64,000 nucleotides of DNA from Neptunicoccus sediminis (GTDB taxonomy: Bacteria; Pseudomonadota; Alphaproteobacteria; Rhodobacterales; Rhodobacteraceae). The position numbers and the translations under genes were made by a program. Location of the stretch: assembly GCF_001719615.1 (NCBI RefSeq), contig NZ_MDVX01000003.1:124001-188000 (forward strand). The letters are read 5' to 3'. The notes beneath the pieces were generated by a model. It had not been told where the DNA came from and made no database searches. It worked only from the letters and a program-made list of their open reading frames with translations. Shown here in pieces: positions 9,300-18,534 of the stretch (positions are counted from its first letter, which is position 1; each line of letters opens with the position of its first letter).

Positions 9300-10210
9300 A
9301 CGATCCGCCGGAACCGAACCTGACTGATCGCAAGTCCAAGCAGAATCAGCGCCAGCGCCCAGATAAACCGACCGGGCAGGGTTTCACCCAGCAGCAACAC
9401 GCCAAACACAACCGCCCAGACCGGCACCTGATAATTCACCATAGACAGAAAGCTCGGACCCGCGGAGTTAATCACCGTGACCAGCATGATCGTGGCCAGC
9501 GCGGTCGGGAACAGACCCAAGTAGATCACCCCCCAAATCGCTTCGGTGGCGGGGGCATCCGGAACACCCTCTATGAAAAGCGCCAAAGGCACCATCAAAC
9601 TGCTTGCCAACAATAGCGCACCGGCTGCAAACCCCATATTGGACACTGGCGGGCACAGGCGCGTGATGATAGAGCCGATAGCATAGCAACAAGCCGCACC
9701 AACACAGGCCAGCCGTGCCAGCCCCTCCAGATCATGGCCCGACAGATCCAGTGCATCAACGCCGATCAGCACAACTGTGCCGGCAAAACCGATACAAAAT
9801 CCGATGATTTTACGCAGGTTGGTCTGCTCGCCCGGCACCAGAAAAAAGGCCAGCGGCAATACCAGCAAAGGCACAACCGCCATCGTAATCCCCGCAAAGC
9901 CCGAGGTTACATGCAACTGGCCCCAACTGAGCAGCGTAAAGGGAATGGCGTTGGAAAACAGCGCCATACCAAGACAGTGCAACCAGATACGCTTGCCGTT
10001 CGGACCCGACCAGTCCGGCAATCGCCGCCCCAGCGCATAGATCATCACCGTCAACGCCACCGCGCCAAGTGCGATCCGGATGGCGGCAACGGTGAAGGGG
10101 CCAAACCCCGTCAGCGCGTATTTAGAACCCATGAATGACGCGCCCCAGATCATACCAAGAAGCAGCAACAGGCTCCAGTTCAACAGGCCGCGGGTGTTTG
10201 GGGCAGTCAT
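9296..10210 (-). CDS. EamA/DMT family transporter (copy 1)
   Basis: 304-residue inner-membrane protein with about ten hydrophobic helices and the two EamA repeats (GMIWGASFMGSKYAL in helix 1, PVWAVVFGVLLLGETLPGRF in helix 9). Family members export amino acids or other metabolites or take up nucleotide-related solutes; the substrate cannot be read from sequence. It is clearly paralogous to the transporter at 11487-12404 (shared LNW/VNW start, HV.S.FAGI, VPLL.LPLA, Y.VPVW.VV.G.LLLGE). Both copies lie on the same strand with a LysR gene between them. Confidence 0.9.
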   Translation of the reverse strand: MTAPNTRGLLNWSLLLLLGMIWGASFMGSKYALTGFGPFTVAAIRIALGAVALTVMIYALGRRLPDWSGPNGKRIWLHCLGMALFSNAIPFTLLSWGQLHVTSGFAGITMAVVPLLVLPLAFFLVPGEQTNLRKIIGFCIGFAGTVVLIGVDALDLSGHDLEGLARLACVGAACCYAIGSIITRLCPPVSNMGFAAGALLLASSLMVPLALFIEGVPDAPATEAIWGVIYLGLFPTALATIMLVTVINSAGPSFLSMVNYQVPVWAVVFGVLLLGETLPGRFIWALALILLGLAISQVRFRRIV

Positions 10211-10366
10211 GGTGTATTCCTTATTTGAAAACCATCCATAACGCCCCTTTTCAAGCGGTGCACCCGTTTTCCGCCCCGCGCTCTGTCCGCTTCAATGTTC
10301 CCGAAATACTCATCCCCAACGCCGCACCTAAACAATCCGCAGCAGCATAATTCCCCACGCTCACTC

Positions 10367-11254
10367 CTAACGGGACAACCGCTCTGACAGGAAATCAACA
10401 AACACCCTGATTTTCGGCGCAAGGTTCCGTTTCTCGGCGTAGATCACCGCTACATCCGCATGGGGTTGCACGTAGTCAGGCAAGACGCGCACCAGCCGTC
10501 CTGTCTGTAGATCCTTATCCACGATGAAGGTGGACAGACGCGACACCCCCAAACCGTTGAGCGTTCCGCGGTAGATCACATCGGCGGAATTGCCAAAGAA
10601 ATTCCCTGTCACCTCAATCTTTTCCGGCCCGTCCGGTCCGATCATCTCCCATGTATTGCGCCGCCGGATTTTGGTAACTTGCAAACAGTTGTGCCGGGCC
10701 AGCTGCTCCAGCGTTTCCGGCATCCCGTATTTTTCAAGATAATCCGGTGCGGCGCAAATCACCCTCTCATTTGTAAAGATCCGCCGCGCGATTACGTTGG
10801 GATTGTCCATCTGTTCGGCAAAGCGCACCGCAGCATCAAGGTCTTCGGCCTCAATATCCGCACTCCGGTCGGACAGTTCCAGCTGCAGCGATACTTCGGG
10901 GTAAAGGTCCAGAAACTCCGGCATCAGGGGGATTAGACGGGCTTTGCCAAAAGCGACCGAACTAATGACTTTCAACAGGCCGCGGGGTTGGCCTTCTGCC
11001 TCATCGACTTCCTCGGTGGCATCCCGCACCAAAGCTGCAATTTCTGCACATTTCGCGTAAAAGTCCCGCCCTGTATCCGTCAGCAGAATGCCGTCCTTTG
11101 TGCGGTGCAGCAACCGTGTGTGCATCCGGTCTTCCAGCTGGCTGATCTGTTTGCTAACCGAAGAGGGCGTCCGCCCGAGACTGCGTGCGGCGCCTGAAAA
11201 GCTGCCGCTATCAACAACTTTCGCAAAAACGACCATTAATCCTGCGGTATCCAT
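10367..11254 (-). CDS. LysR family transcriptional regulator
   Basis: 295 residues: N-terminal winged helix-turn-helix (residues ~3-62, FAKVVDSGSFSGAARSLGRTPSSVSKQIS) and a C-terminal LysR substrate-binding domain. I use the ATG at 11254 (MDTAGLMVVF) because the longer frame adds 31 residues foreign to the family. It lies between two paralogous EamA exporter genes on the same strand and is likely to control one or both; the co-inducer is unknown. A tandem palindromic repeat sits 76-117 bases upstream of its start. Confidence 0.9.
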   Translation of the reverse strand: MDTAGLMVVFAKVVDSGSFSGAARSLGRTPSSVSKQISQLEDRMHTRLLHRTKDGILLTDTGRDFYAKCAEIAALVRDATEEVDEAEGQPRGLLKVISSVAFGKARLIPLMPEFLDLYPEVSLQLELSDRSADIEAEDLDAAVRFAEQMDNPNVIARRIFTNERVICAAPDYLEKYGMPETLEQLARHNCLQVTKIRRRNTWEMIGPDGPEKIEVTGNFFGNSADVIYRGTLNGLGVSRLSTFIVDKDLQTGRLVRVLPDYVQPHADVAVIYAEKRNLAPKIRVFVDFLSERLSR

Positions 11255-11329
11255 GTATTTTAACCTGTTTCCAAAATGGCAAAGCCGTTGTGCCGATAAA
11301 TAATGTTGTTTCGTGGAAAGTCCCGCGGT

Positions 11330-11371
11330 ATTACTGCATTGCAGCAAAGATTACTGCGCTGCAGCATAAAG
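11330..11371. promoter_or_regulatory. Tandem 20-base repeat with CTGC...GCAG palindromes
   Basis: Two adjacent, similar copies: ATTACTGCATTGCAGCAAAG and then ATTACTGCGCTGCAGCATAA. Each contains a CTGCNNNGCAG-type palindrome, and they repeat with a period of 20 bases (two helical turns). They lie upstream of the LysR gene and downstream of the second exporter, which fits an autoregulatory LysR-type operator. The function is inferred from position and symmetry only. Confidence 0.45.
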
Positions 11372-11486
11372 ATCAGGCACCGCCACAGGCATCGCCTCGT
11401 AAGAATGCAGATTACAAACCCGTCTACCTCCTCCCGGATGGTGTTTGTACCAAATGGCCCTCCCGTACCCTCCTCCCGCGGGAGGG

Positions 11487-12404
11487 CTATTTCCTTAACA
11501 AAGACATCAACGCGCGGCTTTGGCTGATGGCGATTCCCCCCAGAACCAGCCCCATCCCCCAAAGCATCGAGCGGGTCAAATCCTCCCCGAGCAGAAGTGC
11601 ACCGAGCACCACCGACCAGACCGGCACCATGTAGCTGCTCAGGCTCATGAAAACCGATCCGGCGGATGTGATGATACGTACCCGTAGAATTGCTCCCACA
11701 GCGGTCGGGATCAGCGCGGCATAGAGCAGGGCATATCCCGCAGGGCGGTCCAGACTGGCAGGGGGGCCTTCAATCACCAAGGCAATGGGAACCAACACAA
11801 CCGTTCCAACCCAAAGTGTTGCGGCGGCCAGTGCAAGTTGCGGCATATGTGGACTGCGCCGCATGATAATGGACCCGACAGCATAGCTCGCCGCGGTACC
11901 GATACAGGCGATCTGACCCCATTGTTCCAGATCCCGTCCGCTGGAGGACAGCGCATCCGGCCCGAGCAGCACAGCCAGCCCGATAAAACCGACAAGGAAG
12001 CCCGCAATCTGTCTCGGGCCGATATGTTCCTCTTTGGAGAAAACCGCCGCCAGCGGCAGGATCAGCAAGGGCACAGCCCCCATAGAAATTCCCGCGAAAG
12101 CAGAGGGCACATGCTGTTGTCCAAAAGCCAGCAGCGCCATTCCTGTAGCAACCGAGGTCAGCCCGAAGGCGCAGACAAACAGCCAGCTTCGCACGCCTTT
12201 TATCTGGTGCAGCCCCTGACCCATCATCCCGCCCAACACCGTAATCGCCAGCGCCGCTATCCCCACACGCCCCGCAGCCACCCACCAGGGACCAAACCCG
12301 TCCAGCGCCAGTTTCGTAGCCAGAAACGCACCGCCCCAGATAGCGCCAAGGGCGATGATGGACAGCCAGTTCACCAGACCGGGATTTTGCGGGGAAGGGG
12401 TCAT
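11487..12404 (-). CDS. EamA/DMT family transporter (copy 2)
   Basis: 305-residue ten-helix inner-membrane protein of the drug/metabolite transporter superfamily, with IWGGAFLATKLAL in helix 1 and the conserved PVWSVVLGALLLGEDLT near the end. It is a diverged duplicate of the gene at 9296-10210. The ATG at 12404 has GAGAGCAG in front. A GC-rich palindrome (CCTCCCGCGGGAGG, 11472-11485) follows the stop but has no U-tract. Substrate unknown. Confidence 0.9.
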   Translation of the reverse strand: MTPSPQNPGLVNWLSIIALGAIWGGAFLATKLALDGFGPWWVAAGRVGIAALAITVLGGMMGQGLHQIKGVRSWLFVCAFGLTSVATGMALLAFGQQHVPSAFAGISMGAVPLLILPLAAVFSKEEHIGPRQIAGFLVGFIGLAVLLGPDALSSSGRDLEQWGQIACIGTAASYAVGSIIMRRSPHMPQLALAAATLWVGTVVLVPIALVIEGPPASLDRPAGYALLYAALIPTAVGAILRVRIITSAGSVFMSLSSYMVPVWSVVLGALLLGEDLTRSMLWGMGLVLGGIAISQSRALMSLLRK

Positions 12405-12509
12405 CTGCTCTCTTACAATGTCTCGGGTAAACTATGGCAAAGCCAAAAGGCAGAAAGGGCACCGCGTGCGATGCCCTTTCCCAAAATTCCAAACACGTTG
12501 ATCCCATGT

Positions 12510-13628
<1,119 letters not shown>

Positions 13629-13636
13629 TTATTCTC

Positions 13637-13653
13637 CAATACTGCCAGTATTG
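13637..13653. promoter_or_regulatory. Palindrome between ilvC and lrp-like gene
   Basis: CAATACTG-C-CAGTATTG is a perfect palindrome with 8-base arms and one central base, ending nine bases before the first Lrp/AsnC start codon and about 105 bases before ilvC. Lrp-type dimers bind 15-17-base palindromes of this shape, so it is a good candidate for an operator giving autoregulation and perhaps ilvC control. This is inference from symmetry and position. Confidence 0.5.
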
Positions 13654-13661
13654 AATTACTC

Positions 13662-14123
13662 ATGCACAATATTGACGATACCGACAGAAAGCTGCTTCGC
13701 CTGATGCAGCATGACCCCGCCGCAAGCACGGCGCAACTGGCAGAACAGGCCGGATTGACCACGGCCTCCTGCTGGCGACGAATAGAGCGGCTTGAAACGG
13801 CGGGCGTTATTCTTGGCTGCGACATCCGCATTGACCCCAAGGCGCTAGGCTATGAGGTTGAGGTTTCCTTGCGGATCACGCTCGACAAAACCCAAAGCAA
13901 CGCCTTTGATGCCTTTATTGCCCAAGCCCGCAAAATCCCCGAAGTGAATGAAATCCAAACCTTTTTGGGTCGTGTTGATGTGCGATTAAACGTGCTGGCG
14001 CGGGATATGGCACATTATCAGGATATTTACCGCACGCATCTTCTGGCCTTGCCCCATATCGCAGATATTGAGGCGCTGATGCTGATCTCCAATCTCAAAA
14101 ACTCGGATATTCTGCCGCTATGA
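13662..14123 (+). CDS. Lrp/AsnC family regulator (first of pair)
   Basis: 153 residues: N-terminal helix-turn-helix (STAQLAEQAGLTTASCWRRIERLE, ~20-45) and C-terminal RAM/AsnC ligand-binding domain (VNEIQTFLGRVDVRLNVLARD). I chose ATG 13662 over the upstream TTG at 13626 because MHNIDDTDRKLL is the normal family N-terminus. The stop overlaps the ATG of a second Lrp-like gene, so they are co-translated. It is divergent from ilvC, consistent with sensing a branched-chain or other amino acid; the ligand is not known. Confidence 0.92.
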   Translation: MHNIDDTDRKLLRLMQHDPAASTAQLAEQAGLTTASCWRRIERLETAGVILGCDIRIDPKALGYEVEVSLRITLDKTQSNAFDAFIAQARKIPEVNEIQTFLGRVDVRLNVLARDMAHYQDIYRTHLLALPHIADIEALMLISNLKNSDILPL

Positions 14124-14575
14124 TGGATCTGGATGATACCGATCGCGCCATTTTGCGCACCCTGCAAAAAGACGGCTCGCTCAACGCGGCAGCCGTGGCC
14201 AAGCGGGTCGGCCTGTCCCAACCCGCCTGCTGGCGCCGGATTCGCAAGCTGGAGGACAGCGGCGTCATCACAGGCCGCAGCATCCGTCTGAATCAAGAGG
14301 CGCTGGGATTCGGCGTCACCGTCTTTCTGGGCATCAAACTCGCCACACGGGGCCGTGTGAGCGTGGAGGATTTTGAAAGGGCCGTCACCGCCATTCCCGA
14401 GGTGCAGGTGGTGCAGCATGTTCTGGGGCTCTATGATTACCGGCTAAAGGTGGTTGCCCGTGACATTGCGGATTTTGAACGGGTGCTGCGCCGCCGCATT
14501 ATGACCCTGCCGGGTGCCGGGGCGGTGGATTCCAATGTCTTGCTAAGCGAGGAAACCAGCCCGCTGCTGCTTTAG
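14120..14575 (+). CDS. Lrp/AsnC family regulator (second of pair)
   Basis: 151 residues with the same two-domain plan: helix-turn-helix NAAAVAKRVGLSQPACWRRIRKLE and AsnC ligand domain (VQVVQHVLGLYDYRLKVVARD). It overlaps the preceding Lrp-like stop by four bases (ATGA). The conserved ACWRRI/SCWRRI recognition helix in both proteins suggests that they read similar DNA and might form mixed oligomers. The stop TAG overlaps the convergent TusA-like stop. Confidence 0.92.
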   Translation: MMDLDDTDRAILRTLQKDGSLNAAAVAKRVGLSQPACWRRIRKLEDSGVITGRSIRLNQEALGFGVTVFLGIKLATRGRVSVEDFERAVTAIPEVQVVQHVLGLYDYRLKVVARDIADFERVLRRRIMTLPGAGAVDSNVLLSEETSPLLL

Positions 14576-14811
14576 GCTTTGGCGATCAGATAAATCTGCA
14601 CCGTGCCGTTCGCATCCGTTTCTTCTTGACTGTCAATCAGCCTATGTCCCTGTTCGGCACAGAAATGGGGCATGTCGATCACAGCCGCGGGATCATCCGC
14701 CCGCACCTTCAGGACTTGCCCTGATTGCAGCGCCAGCAGACGTTTACGCGCCTTCAGGACAGGCAGGGGACAGAGCAATCCGGTTGCATCGAGTTCGGCA
14801 TCAAAGGTCAT
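14572..14811 (-). CDS. TusA/SirA-like sulfurtransferase
   Basis: 79-residue two-layer sandwich protein with the TusA signature LDATGLLCPLPVLKARKRL; the cysteine of CPxP (residue 14 or so) carries the persulfide. Family members relay sulfur for tRNA thiolation, molybdenum cofactor or sulfur oxidation. The start at 14811 is chosen because MTFDAELDATG is the usual N-terminus. It is divergent from ccdA with 92 bases between them, a pairing that hints at a shared thiol or sulfur role, though this is not proven. Confidence 0.88.
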   Translation of the reverse strand: MTFDAELDATGLLCPLPVLKARKRLLALQSGQVLKVRADDPAAVIDMPHFCAEQGHRLIDSQEETDANGTVQIYLIAKA

Positions 14812-14903
14812 AACCGCCAGATAATCCGCTTTGTTGCAAAAGTCCACGCAAGCGTGATCAAATGGTGGATGACGCAAGCGTACCGTTCGCGTAGAGCAGG
14901 GGT

Positions 14904-15656
14904 ATGTTTGGTATTGATGTCATAGACGCAGCCCTGCTGCCCTCGCTTCTGGTTGCTCTGCTGGCCGGTGTGATTTCGTTTCTCAGCCCCTGCGTTTTGC
15001 CGATTGTACCGCCCTACATCGCCTATATGGGCGGCATTTCCATGGCGGATATGACCGAAGGCACCAAATCACGCCGCCCCGTCATCACCGCCGCAATTTT
15101 CTTTGCGCTTGGCCTGTCTACCGTCTTTATCTTCCTTGGCTTCACGTCCTCGCTGCTCGGGCAGATGTTTTTGCAGAACCAGCGCGCCTTTGGCATGATC
15201 GCCGGTGCGGTTATCATCCTGTTCGGCCTGCATTTCGTCGGGTTGATCCGCCTGCCGTTCCTCTACCGTGAGGCACGAATTGATGCAGGCGATCAGGGCG
15301 GCAGCGCCTTTGGTGCCTATATCCTTGGCCTTGCCTTTGCCTTTGGCTGGACCCCTTGCATCGGCCCGATCCTCGGTGCGATCCTGTCGGTGGCCGCGCA
15401 AGACGGTTCTATCGCGCGGGGCACCACGCTGATGGCCTTTTATGCGCTTGGTCTTGGCTTGCCGTTCATCCTCGCCGCCATTTACATCAACCGCGCTGTT
15501 GTGATCATGAACCGGTTCAAACGCCATATGGCTTTGATCGAAAAGATCATGGGCGCCCTGTTGATCGGTGTCGGTTTGATGTTGGTGTTCGACCTGTTTT
15601 CGGTCTTTTCCTACTGGCTGCTGGAAACTTTCCCGGCCTTGGCCCTTGTCGGATAA
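14904..15656 (+). CDS. ccdA: Cytochrome c biogenesis protein CcdA
   Basis: 250-residue six-helix membrane protein that carries reducing equivalents from cytoplasmic thioredoxin to the periplasm for apocytochrome c maturation. The two redox cysteines are in the conserved SPCVLP (helix 1) and TPCIGP (helix 4) motifs. The ATG at 14904 follows an AGCAGGGG ribosome site. The length and the N-terminal SFLSPCVLPIVPPYIAYMGG segment are those of the short CcdA type rather than full-length DsbD. Confidence 0.93.
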   Translation: MFGIDVIDAALLPSLLVALLAGVISFLSPCVLPIVPPYIAYMGGISMADMTEGTKSRRPVITAAIFFALGLSTVFIFLGFTSSLLGQMFLQNQRAFGMIAGAVIILFGLHFVGLIRLPFLYREARIDAGDQGGSAFGAYILGLAFAFGWTPCIGPILGAILSVAAQDGSIARGTTLMAFYALGLGLPFILAAIYINRAVVIMNRFKRHMALIEKIMGALLIGVGLMLVFDLFSVFSYWLLETFPALALVG

Positions 15657-15732
15657 ATGCCTTATTATTGCTGAATTTTCCCGCTATAGTGGGTGAAATT
15701 TCGTCGTGATCTAGCAGTATCAGGTTTTCAAA

Positions 15733-16953
15733 ATGCCCGAAGAGGCACAGCACAGCGTCCGGACACGCCAGTTATTCTACATCCCCGGCTACGATCCCGT
15801 ACCGCCCCGCCGCTATCGAGAGCTTTACCGCAAGGAAAGCGCAGAGCAGGCGGCGATTTCCGGCTATTCCCTAACCATGCAGCCCAAATCCAAGGGCGTG
15901 AGGAATTTCGGCTGGGGGATCAGCGCAGACATTGACGGGCAGAAAACGGACACACAGGCGGAAATCCTGTTCTGGGCGGATATTGTGCAGGACTCGATGG
16001 ATCAGAATATTCCCCGAACATATCTGTTGCTGCTGTCAACCGCGTGGGAATATATCGGCTCCGGTGCCTTGTTTGGTCTTATGAAACTGCGGATCGGTCC
16101 CGTTCTGGCCGCGCTGTACCCTGTGGCGATGCTATTGTTGCAACTGCTGCTGGCGCTGGCGCTGGGGGGCGCGGCCTTTTACTTGTCGGCACTTTATCTG
16201 CACTGGGGAGTTGGTGTGGTGCTCGGCGCGGCGGTCCTATGTGCTGTTCTGGTCTGGTTCAAACGCAAAGATGCGAAGCTGTTCGCCTATTACCTGATGC
16301 ACGATTACGGCTACTCCGCCCGCTACAAAGGGGAAAACCCGCCAGAGCTGGAGGCGCGGATGGCCGAATTTGCCGACCGGATTGCACAGGCCGTGCGCTC
16401 TGATGTGGATGAAGTCCTTGTGGTGGGTCATTCCTCCGGTGCGCATCTTGCGGTCAGTATCCTTGCGGATTTGCTGCGTCAGGGCAGGGTGCCTGCCAAT
16501 GGCCCGCGCCTTGGTTTGCTGACTTTGGGACAGGTGATCCCGATGGTCAGTTTCCTGCGCAATGCATCGCGGTTGCGGGCCGATCTGAATTACCTCTGCC
16601 AGCAAAACCGCCTGTCATGGGTGGATGTCTCTGCGCCGGGCGACGGCGCGACGTTTGCGCTCTGCGATCCGGTGGCCGTGTCGGGTGTAGCCCCTGAAAC
16701 CGGCCAATTGCACCCTTTGGTCCTGTCAGCTGCCTTCACGCAAACCCTGTCCGAGGCTAAGCGCAAAGAGCTTCACCGCCGCTTTTTTCGCCTTCATTTC
16801 CAGTATCTTTGCGCTTTCGATCAGCCCAAAGATTACGACTATTTCAAAATCACCGCAGGGCCGCAGTTCTTGGGGGATCGTTTTGCCCATCGCAGCCATT
16901 CACCGTCACGGATCACCCGTGCCGTGAACCCCCACACCAGCCAGTCCGCATGA
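15733..16953 (+). CDS. Membrane protein with serine-hydrolase motif
   Basis: 406 residues. The N-terminus (QLFYIPGYDPVPPRRYRELY) begins like a lipase-type fold, two or three hydrophobic helices follow (residues ~115-175), and a GHSSG nucleophile elbow appears near residue 232, after the strand EVLVVGHSSG. This suggests a membrane-anchored alpha/beta hydrolase. The catalytic Asp and His are not certain by eye. The stop overlaps the P450 start by four bases (ATGA), so the two are co-translated and probably act on related hydrophobic substrates. Substrate unknown. Confidence 0.75.
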   Translation: MPEEAQHSVRTRQLFYIPGYDPVPPRRYRELYRKESAEQAAISGYSLTMQPKSKGVRNFGWGISADIDGQKTDTQAEILFWADIVQDSMDQNIPRTYLLLLSTAWEYIGSGALFGLMKLRIGPVLAALYPVAMLLLQLLLALALGGAAFYLSALYLHWGVGVVLGAAVLCAVLVWFKRKDAKLFAYYLMHDYGYSARYKGENPPELEARMAEFADRIAQAVRSDVDEVLVVGHSSGAHLAVSILADLLRQGRVPANGPRLGLLTLGQVIPMVSFLRNASRLRADLNYLCQQNRLSWVDVSAPGDGATFALCDPVAVSGVAPETGQLHPLVLSAAFTQTLSEAKRKELHRRFFRLHFQYLCAFDQPKDYDYFKITAGPQFLGDRFAHRSHSPSRITRAVNPHTSQSA

Positions 16954-18353
16954 CAGATTACACCCCTCCGAAGCCCGCATCGCGGCCTGAAAAAGTCTCG
17001 CTCTGGCAGCATATCCAACTGTTCCGGAAAGATATTTTCGCGAGCCAACCTGAAAGGCTCTACCGTGCGTGGATGGCAGAATTTCGCATGCCTTTCTTTC
17101 GCAGCTACTTCGTGAACCAGCCGGAGCTGGTCAAAACCGTGCTGAACGAGCGTCCCGACGATTTCCCCAAATCCGAGATCATTCGCGGTGCGCTTTATTC
17201 GCTGCTGGGGGACGGGGTTTTTGTCTCAAACGGAGAGACATGGAAACACCAACGCCGCATTATTGACCCCGCCTTTGAGGGCGGACGGTTGCGCGATGTT
17301 TTCCCTTCGATGCGCGATGCCGGTGCGGACGCGGTGGCGCGACTGACACCGTTGGCCGATGGGACGCCCTTGGAAATAGAAGAACAAACCTCGCAACTGG
17401 CGGCCGATGTGATTTTCCGCACCCTGTTTTCCATCCCGATCACCGATGATGACGCCAGCAGCGTGTTTGAGAATTTCCGCAACTACCAGCGCACCCAGCC
17501 CCTGATGAATGTGGCGAGCTTTTTCAAAATGCCCCGCTGGATGCCCGCCTTCCAGCGCAGCAGCACCAAGGAAACCAGCGCAAAAATCCGCGCTCTGTTA
17601 ACCAAGCTCACTGATGAGCGCACAGCCGCGATTGCCGCCGGTACCGCACCCGAGGATCTCGCCACCAAGATCATGACCACCGCCGATCCCCTGACGGGCG
17701 AGAAATTCAGCGGCGCGGAAATGGTGGATCAGGTGGCGATTTTCTTTCTTGCAGGGCATGAAACCTCTGCCTCGGCGCTGGCATGGACGCTTTACCTGCT
17801 GGCAATGGACGCGGATGCCCAAGAACGCGTCGCAGCCGAGGCCAAAGCCGCCAGTGCAGAGGGTGATATTACCTTTAAGAACCTGTCGAAAATGCCATTC
17901 ACCCGCAACGTCTTTCGCGAAGCGCTGCGGCTTTATCCCCCTGTGCCGATGATGGTGCGCGAGAACCTGCGATCAGAGACCTTTCGCAAGCGCCGCATCA
18001 AAGTTGGCAGCCAGATCGTCATCTCTCCGTGGCATCTGGGCCGGCACCAGCGGTTCTGGGACAAACCGGATGTGTTCGATCCGGACCGCTGGAACAGGCC
18101 GGAAACCAAAACCCCAGCGAGAGAGGCCTATATCCCGTTTTCATCGGGACCGCGTGTCTGTACCGGCGCGGGGTTTGCTATGGTCGAAGGGGTGTTACTG
18201 CTGGCGATGCTGGTCAAATCTTTCCGGTTTTCGCCTGTCGCGGGCAAAATTCCCGTGCCTGCCGCCCATCTGACAGTGCGCGCGCAGGACGGCATTCACC
18301 TCAGTCTGACGCGCCGTGATCCCGATACCAGCGAAACACAAACAGGCGTATAG
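16950..18353 (+). CDS. Cytochrome P450
   Basis: 467-residue soluble bacterial P450. The I-helix oxygen-activation motif AGHETS is near residue 268, the ExxR motif EALR near 324, and the heme loop FSSGPRVCTG with Cys404 near the C-terminus. The start at 16950 is set by the ATGA overlap with the hydrolase-like gene and gives MTDYTPPKPAS; the longer frame reads through that gene. It needs a ferredoxin and a reductase; a 2Fe-2S ferredoxin lies at 8213 but is not linked. The substrate is probably a fatty acid or other hydrophobic compound, by analogy only. Confidence 0.93.
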   Translation: MTDYTPPKPASRPEKVSLWQHIQLFRKDIFASQPERLYRAWMAEFRMPFFRSYFVNQPELVKTVLNERPDDFPKSEIIRGALYSLLGDGVFVSNGETWKHQRRIIDPAFEGGRLRDVFPSMRDAGADAVARLTPLADGTPLEIEEQTSQLAADVIFRTLFSIPITDDDASSVFENFRNYQRTQPLMNVASFFKMPRWMPAFQRSSTKETSAKIRALLTKLTDERTAAIAAGTAPEDLATKIMTTADPLTGEKFSGAEMVDQVAIFFLAGHETSASALAWTLYLLAMDADAQERVAAEAKAASAEGDITFKNLSKMPFTRNVFREALRLYPPVPMMVRENLRSETFRKRRIKVGSQIVISPWHLGRHQRFWDKPDVFDPDRWNRPETKTPAREAYIPFSSGPRVCTGAGFAMVEGVLLLAMLVKSFRFSPVAGKIPVPAAHLTVRAQDGIHLSLTRRDPDTSETQTGV

Positions 18354-18534
18354 CCGAGGCCAGACCGCAGTCTATCCCCCTTTCCGCATCGATCCGCGCC
18401 GCCAGCGCGTTGAGCGCGACACCTTCCGCCTGTGCTATGGCGCGAAACCCGTCCCAAAATTCCTGCTCCAGCGAAACGCTGGTGCGGTGGCCTTTCAATG
18501 ACAGGGAGTGTTTGCGCGGGCGGTCATACTCCAT
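18301..18534 (-). CDS. Ribbon-helix-helix domain protein
   Basis: 77 residues: the strand SLSLKGHRTSVSLEQEFWDGFRAIAQAEGVALNALAARID fits an Arc/MetJ-like ribbon-helix-helix DNA-binding fold (RHH_4 type common in alphaproteobacteria). The start at 18534 overlaps the Hint gene stop (ATGA), so the two form an operon. The 3' end runs 53 bases into the convergent P450 gene, an unusually long antisense overlap. The target DNA is unknown. Confidence 0.8.
   Translation of the reverse strand: MEYDRPRKHSLSLKGHRTSVSLEQEFWDGFRAIAQAEGVALNALAARIDAERGIDCGLASAIRLFVFRWYRDHGASD

Noticed and set aside
11472-11485. GC palindrome CCTCCCGCGGGAGG after exporter copy 2
   Set aside because: Considered as a terminator, but no U-tract follows and the loop would be minimal.
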